Part shown: positions 61,821 to 64,000 of the stretch, one piece after another
How positions within the stretch are numbered: the stretch's first letter is position 1
Layout of the letters: the number at the start of each line of letters is the position of its first letter
Source: a virus
Strand: one strand, 5' to 3'
IMG/VR virus record: IMGVR_UViG_3300046002_005654
Coordinates: 31,511-95,510 of that record
DNA length: 64,000 bases
Translations under genes and position numbers: made by a program
Notes under the pieces: generated by a model
Seen by the model: the letters and a program-made list of their open reading frames with translations, nothing else
Told to the model about the DNA's origin: nothing
The model's database searches: none

Positions 61821-62282
61821 ATGATATTTATACCGAATAATACACCATCTCTTAAAAATAGTAAGGTTAAAACGTCTAAAGGAATATTCTCTTCAAAAAC
61901 AGTTAAAAAATATTTAGGATTACTTGGAATACAATCATATTCATCTTCTAAGAGAGTTGTTGTTGGTTACAAAACTAGACCAAATAAATTTGAATTATTA
62001 TTACCTGAATTTAAAGAGTTATTAAAAGATAAAGAATTTCCTGTTTTAATAAGCTTTCACTTTGTAAGAGAATCAAAAAGAAAATTTGACTTCGGTAATG
62101 CTACCGAGGTCATTTTTGACTTAATGACAGCTCACGGAGTGATTCCAGACGACAACATAGAGTTTGTTTTTCCTTCTGTAATGAATATAGATGGTATATT
62201 ACCAACAAAAGAGAATATGAATAATTATGAATGGTACTCTGTAAATAAGGAAAGTCCTGGAGTTTACATTGACATTCATTAA
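61821..62282 (+). CDS. RusA-like Holliday junction resolvase
   Basis: 153 residues. FDFGNATEVIFDLMTAHGVIPDDN carries the spaced Asp residues of the RusA family (FDxxN...DxxxxxGVxxDDN). It cuts branched DNA as a dimer, useful before packaging or after recombination by the Sak4-like protein. N-terminal half is basic. Confidence 0.8.
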   Translation: MIFIPNNTPSLKNSKVKTSKGIFSSKTVKKYLGLLGIQSYSSSKRVVVGYKTRPNKFELLLPEFKELLKDKEFPVLISFHFVRESKRKFDFGNATEVIFDLMTAHGVIPDDNIEFVFPSVMNIDGILPTKENMNNYEWYSVNKESPGVYIDIH

Positions 62283-62292
62283 AAAAAACACA

Positions 62293-62574
62293 ATGAAGAA
62301 AACAATTATAGAAATCGAACAATTAGCGGCATTTGTATTTGAAGATGAAAAGTATCAAAAATTTTTGATATTTATTCAAAATAAAATGTATAATGACGCT
62401 AGATTAATGCTTGACAAAGAAATACTAGATCAAAATCAATGGTCATTTTTCATGGAAATTAGTTTTGAAACAGCAATGTCAAACAGAATTGTTGATTTAT
62501 TAATTGATTTAATTGAGATTGATGTAGATGCAGATGAAAGAAGAATCGTTAAATCAATTGCTAGAGAGCAATGA
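62293..62574 (+). CDS. Small helical protein, unknown
   Basis: 93 residues from MKKTIIEIEQLAAF; a longer frame starts inside the RusA gene at 62269. Helical and acidic (LLIDLIEIDVDADERR). Overlaps the nuclease gene by about 40 nt. Confidence 0.5.
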   Translation: MKKTIIEIEQLAAFVFEDEKYQKFLIFIQNKMYNDARLMLDKEILDQNQWSFFMEISFETAMSNRIVDLLIDLIEIDVDADERRIVKSIAREQ

Positions 62575-63559
62575 TAATAAAGATCTGACATTATCATATA
62601 GTAAGTTATCAGATTTTGACCGTAATGGAGCAATGTCTTTAATTAGGCATAAATCAGCAGAAGGCGCTGGATTAAAACACGGCGCTTTAGTTGATGACTT
62701 ACTTGTTGATAATATGACAGGTAGTAATTTCTGTGAAGAAAGATACTATAAATTTGATGGAGAAAAACCATCAGCAACGCTTGGATTATTATGTGATGTA
62801 ATTTTAAAAAATTACTTAACAGTTCCTACAAATTTAGATGATATAATTGACATAATTAAATTAAATAAATTTTGGGCAAATATTAAAAATGAAGCAGTAT
62901 TAATTGAAAAATTTGATATTCCTGAATTTTGGAATTACATAGATGCTATGTATGAAGTTGGAGATAAAATACTAACAACTACAGAAGAATATATGGATGC
63001 CGTTGAGCTTGTAAGTATATTAAAAACTCACAAGTATTCAAAAAACATAATAATAAATGATTATGAGAATATTTATCAACATAGATTTGAAATCGAATAT
63101 AAAGGCTTTTTAGTAAGAGGTATTTTAGATTTGATATCAATAGACCATAAAAATAAATCAGTACGGTTTACAGACCTTAAAACGGGTAAAAATCCAGCTA
63201 TAGAGTTTGAAGATAGCTTTATAAAATGGAGATATTACTTTCAAGGAGCTATATATTTATTAGCAGCTGAGCAAGTACTTAAAGATTTAAATTTAACTGG
63301 ATACTCTATTGAAAAATTTCAATTTCTATATATTTCAAAATCAGATAAAACTCCACTATTATACACAATGACTGATAAATGGGTAAAAGCCGCTATAAAC
63401 GGATTCAAAATAGGTAAATATGTATATAAAGGAATAAACGAACTGATTGAAGAAATAGATTGGTGTTGGAGTAATAAAGAATATTTAGTGCCAAAATACA
63501 TTGTAGAGAACAATGGGGCTGTAGATATTAGAGATAACTTTATTGAAATAAATGAGTAA
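62534..63559 (+). CDS. PD-(D/E)XK nuclease (Cas4/RecB-like)
   Basis: About 341 residues (start 62534, or 62528). The core is GFLVRGILDLISIDHK (metal-binding Asp) followed by RFTDLKTGKNP (Asp-x-Lys), then a QGAIYLLAAEQ helix, matching phage PD-(D/E)XK exonucleases of this size. An upstream His in YQHRFEIEY fits the RecB-type set. Works with recombination or DNA-end processing genes here. Confidence 0.8.
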   Translation: MKEESLNQLLESNDNKDLTLSYSKLSDFDRNGAMSLIRHKSAEGAGLKHGALVDDLLVDNMTGSNFCEERYYKFDGEKPSATLGLLCDVILKNYLTVPTNLDDIIDIIKLNKFWANIKNEAVLIEKFDIPEFWNYIDAMYEVGDKILTTTEEYMDAVELVSILKTHKYSKNIIINDYENIYQHRFEIEYKGFLVRGILDLISIDHKNKSVRFTDLKTGKNPAIEFEDSFIKWRYYFQGAIYLLAAEQVLKDLNLTGYSIEKFQFLYISKSDKTPLLYTMTDKWVKAAINGFKIGKYVYKGINELIEEIDWCWSNKEYLVPKYIVENNGAVDIRDNFIEINE

Positions 63560-64000
63560 AATTAAGTATAATGCATCAAAAACATACTTATTACCATTAT
63601 TATCAGAATTAGTAAACATAGATAACGAATTTGTTAATTATTTAGAAAACACTTATATGTTTGATGAAAATAATGAATTCTTTGAATGTTTCTTTTTATT
63701 ATTTGAGTTCAGTTTTAAAAATCCTGAATTTACAAAATACGAACATAGACTTATAGATAGTGATTTGTTTGTTAAAATAATAGATGTGGATAATAGTGAT
63801 ATGGTAATTTATGTTTTTAAGTTTCCAGAAGATTATTTAAAAGAATATTATTATTTACAAGATGGTAAATATTCTAAATTTGGAGATGATGCAAAAAAAT
63901 TAATATTAAAATTCTGGACAGTAATGTACGGAAAAGTTTATGGAGGTATTAATGTTATCTTAACTATTAAACAAAAATTATACAAAGATAAAATACTTAA
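63552..64000 (+). CDS. Unknown protein, cut by window edge
   Basis: Starts MSKIKYNASKTYLLPLLSELV, overlapping the nuclease stop by 8 nt; open to the end of the window. Aromatic and acidic, helical (LENTYMFDENNEFFECFFLLFEF). It resembles a phage protein kept next to recombination genes in crAss-like phages, but I do not know its role. Confidence 0.55.
   Translation, partial: MSKIKYNASKTYLLPLLSELVNIDNEFVNYLENTYMFDENNEFFECFFLLFEFSFKNPEFTKYEHRLIDSDLFVKIIDVDNSDMVIYVFKFPEDYLKEYYYLQDGKYSKFGDDAKKLILKFWTVMYGKVYGGINVILTIKQKLYKDKIL

Noticed and set aside
1-64000. Stop-codon recoding (TAG or TGA read as an amino acid), known in some crAss-like phages
   Set aside because: TAA, TAG and TGA all end genes here (for example TAG at 40131, TGA at 44576 and 46117), and long genes stay open without reading through any stop.
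1-64000. CRISPR arrays, reverse transcriptase/diversity-generating element, integrase and insertion sequences
   Set aside because: No spaced direct repeats, RT motif, recombinase motif or terminal inverted repeats with a transposase were seen; the fibre repeats are protein-coding.

Overview
The window looks like part of the genome of a crAss-like, podovirus-type tailed phage of a Bacteroidota host, most plausibly a flavobacterium. The reasons are: very AT-rich DNA with A-rich leaders in place of strong Shine-Dalgarno sites; promoters with the Bacteroidota TAnnTTTG box; a large terminase, 801-codon portal and 501-codon capsid protein arranged and sequenced as in crAss-like phages; and two divergent gene blocks that face away from a switch point near 35.9 kb. 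The standard genetic code fits: TAA, TAG and TGA all end genes. No integrase, RNA polymerase or genome end is visible, and the genes at both window edges run off it.

Left block (1-35.8 kb, minus strand, read right to left). A train of small, mostly unrecognised genes (about 30-34.8 kb) sits behind a family of near-identical promoters. It runs into a GroES-like co-chaperonin and a GroEL-like chaperonin, then directly into terminase, portal, an acidic assembly protein and the major capsid protein. Next come connector and structural proteins, repeat-rich fibre or adhesin proteins, a lysis cassette (holin-like, coiled-coil membrane protein, GH19-type endolysin, membrane-anchored protein), a DEDD exonuclease with its own promoter and terminator, and neck/tail proteins ending in a very large protein cut by the window edge. 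An HNH endonuclease gene lies near the switch point.

Right block (36-64 kb, plus strand). The first 10 kb carries tiny genes, many with one membrane helix or zinc-ligand cysteines, mixed with much noncoding DNA that is rich in inverted repeats. It includes a clear tmRNA gene, a tRNA-Leu-like gene, further tRNA-like elements with poor anticodon arms, a pseudoknot-forming element and a ~700-nt gene-free stretch that looks like a large structured RNA. From 46.6 kb come replication and recombination genes: an initiator/loader-like protein, DnaB-type helicase, Sak4-like ATPase, a probable ssDNA-binding protein, a DnaG-type primase without zinc ligands, and farther right a RusA-like resolvase and a PD-(D/E)XK nuclease.

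The most striking protein-level system is the tightly packed operon at 53.7-61.8 kb. It encodes a gamma-glutamylcyclotransferase-like protein, an ATP-grasp ligase, a small unknown protein, two class I glutamine-amidotransferase/peptidase C26 paralogs, a phage-type COOH-NH2 ligase, a class II glutamine amidotransferase and an amidoligase. Together these could make, trim and transfer amide or gamma-glutamyl bonds on an unknown peptide, cell-wall or virion substrate. Such gene neighbourhoods have been predicted in phages from comparative genomics; the substrate here is unknown.
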